Below, piece by piece: positions 22,747 to 23,729 of a stretch of DNA of 23,729 nt (the first letter of the stretch is position 1; every line of letters starts with the position of its first letter). The notes beneath the pieces are model-generated. The model did not search any database. It was given only the letters and a program-made list of their open reading frames with translations, and was not told the DNA's origin. Source of the DNA: an uncultured Treponema sp. (GTDB taxonomy: Bacteria; Spirochaetota; Spirochaetia; Treponematales; Treponemataceae); NCBI GenBank assembly GCA_905236465.1, contig CAJOQA010000013.1, positions 1-23,729 of the forward strand. Direction: 5' to 3'. The position numbers and the translations under genes are program-made.

Positions 22747-23550
22747 TTAAAAACCCTCTTTCTTTGCTTCAGTCCAAAATTTCCATTCAGATTCCGCATG
22801 TTGAAAGTCTAGGGGAAGCTTTGCTTCTTTCATTTTATCCTCTACGAAGGAAAAACGTCTGTAAAACTTTTCATTTGCTTTATTAAGGGCAGTTTCAGGA
22901 TTAACCCCTAAAGTTTGCACATAACTTGTGGCTGCTAAAAGCAGGTCCCCACATTCTTCTTCTAAGTGCGAAGAATTCCCCTCTTTTTCTGCCTCCCTAC
23001 ACTCTTCTAGCTCTTCCTCAACTTTGCCTGCTGCCTGCAATGAGTTTTCCCACTTCCAACCATACTTACAGGCCTTTGATAAAAGTTTATAGGCCCTAAG
23101 TAAGGGGGGAAATGATTTTGGCACTTGATCCAAGCAATGGTCTGTCTGCCGACCTTCAACGGTATCCTTTATTTTATCCCAGTTTTTATTGACCTCGCCA
23201 AGACTTACCCCTTCTGTTACAGGGCTTTTATCAGGTGCAAAAACATGGGGATGGCGGCGAATCAGTTTTTCGCAAGCATTATTAAGACAGTTTTCAGCTT
23301 TTAAAAGACCTGCATCTTGGGCTGCAAGAATCATCATTACCAAATTTATGGCAACATCGCCAAGTTCTTCCTCTATATGTTCTTTTTGACCAGCATCTAT
23401 TGCATCTAAAAGTTCAAAACATTCTTCAACAAGATTTCCCCTTAGTGAAGTTACAGTAGCCGCTTGATCCCAGGGGCAACCACCAGGGGCCCTAAGACGG
23501 TACATTATAGAAGAAAGTTTGTCAAAAGCCTGTACAAAGTCAGTTTCCAT
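22747..23550 (-). CDS. mazG: MazG-type nucleoside triphosphate pyrophosphohydrolase
   Basis: MazG hydrolyses NTPs and dNTPs to monophosphates and PPi, a nucleotide-pool sanitation and stress role. The 267-residue product has two MazG repeats, as in the long E. coli-type enzyme: the first with CPWDQAATVTSLRGNLVEEC, FELLDAI and HIEEELGDVAINLVM (EExxE..ExxD metal ligands), the second with KVEEELEECREAEKEG and HLEEECGDLLLAA. A longer frame opens at TTG 23583, but GAGG lies 6 nt before the ATG at 23550, giving METDFVQAFDKLSSIMYRLR, which matches the usual MazG N-terminus. Its start lies 11 bases inside the end of the PfkB-family gene, so the two are coupled. Confidence 0.95.
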   Translation of the reverse strand: METDFVQAFDKLSSIMYRLRAPGGCPWDQAATVTSLRGNLVEECFELLDAIDAGQKEHIEEELGDVAINLVMMILAAQDAGLLKAENCLNNACEKLIRRHPHVFAPDKSPVTEGVSLGEVNKNWDKIKDTVEGRQTDHCLDQVPKSFPPLLRAYKLLSKACKYGWKWENSLQAAGKVEEELEECREAEKEGNSSHLEEECGDLLLAATSYVQTLGVNPETALNKANEKFYRRFSFVEDKMKEAKLPLDFQHAESEWKFWTEAKKEGF

Positions 23551-23729
23551 TTTCAGCCTCGGTTGGAATTGGGTAGGATTCAAGAAAACTTTTTGAAAGG
23601 GTGCTGCTTACAGTCTGTCTAGTAAGCAGGGTTTCCTTGGCACAGGCAAGGCCATAGTGAATGCAGGTTTTTACCGGTTTTTTTGTTAGGAAACCAGAGA
23701 GGAAACCTGAAGCAAAAGCATCCCCTGCC
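23540..23729 (-). CDS. PfkB-family carbohydrate/nucleoside kinase, C-terminal part only
   Basis: Sixty-three codons of a gene entering from the right edge. The first visible residues AGDAFASGFLSGFL are the PfkB catalytic motif (GAGD, where Asp is the general base), followed by KKPVKTCIHYGLACAKETLL and TRQTVSSTLSKSF. The tail style, with a small-residue helix and then T.S..L, is like pseudouridine kinase or other nucleoside/sugar kinases of this family, but substrate residues lie outside the window. The stop TGA (23542-23540) lies inside mazG, an 11-base overlap in another frame. Confidence 0.85.
   Translation of the reverse strand, partial: AGDAFASGFLSGFLTKKPVKTCIHYGLACAKETLLTRQTVSSTLSKSFLESYPIPTEAENGN

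Noticed and set aside
1..23729. CRISPR, phage, insertion sequence or defence-island genes
   Set aside because: No spaced direct repeats, terminal inverted repeats, transposase or integrase seen; content is conserved housekeeping and regulation.

Overview
The window looks like a chromosomal segment of a Treponema-type spirochete. The evidence is a V/A-type (not F-type) rotary ATPase operon in a bacterium, a spirochete-style fusion of an excisionase-like HTH with a PTS EIIA domain, a TamB-like giant protein next to a thymidylate kinase, and AT-rich coding sequence with strong Shine-Dalgarno sites. The species cannot be fixed from the sequence alone. Coding density is very high: no gene-free gap exceeds about 170 bases, and no tRNA, rRNA, CRISPR array, insertion sequence or phage gene was seen.

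Region 1 (1-3909, minus): one unbroken frame of 1303 codons that runs off the left edge, an AsmA/TamB-like inner-membrane-anchored beta-rich protein. Region 2 (3985-7659, plus): thymidylate kinase with an altered P-loop, an uncharacterised exported helical protein, 3-dehydroquinate synthase and a NifS-type cysteine desulfurase; the last two overlap by ATGA. Region 3 (7632-10173): an RluA-family pseudouridine synthase (minus), a secreted transglutaminase-like protein (plus) and an HTH-EIIA regulator (minus). The first two diverge from 31 bases holding overlapping promoters. Region 4 (10311-10865, plus): apt, behind a strong promoter predicted to give a leaderless mRNA.

Region 5 (10870-21755, minus) is the core: secG, a stand-alone PTS EIIA protein, and V-ATPase subunits in the order H/G-like, C, I, K, F, E, A, B, D, then a universal-stress-like protein and an exported DRGH nuclease. 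The genes are tightly coupled (ATGA, TAATG and TGATG overlaps; Shine-Dalgarno sites placed over the previous stop). One promoter lies upstream of secG. A hairpin sits in the only sizeable gap inside the ATPase set, just before the c-ring gene. Region 6 (21851-23729, minus): tpiA with a clear intrinsic terminator, mazG, and the C-terminal end of a PfkB-family kinase cut by the right edge.

The most unusual point is the placing of two regulatory-type EIIA proteins, one fused to a DNA-binding domain and one translationally coupled to the V-ATPase genes. This suggests, by inference only, that PTS phosphorylation state informs both transcription and ion-pump or energy status. Several start codons were moved downstream of the longest open frame because a good Shine-Dalgarno lies exactly 6 nt before the later ATG (mazG, secG, the H/G-like gene, atpI).
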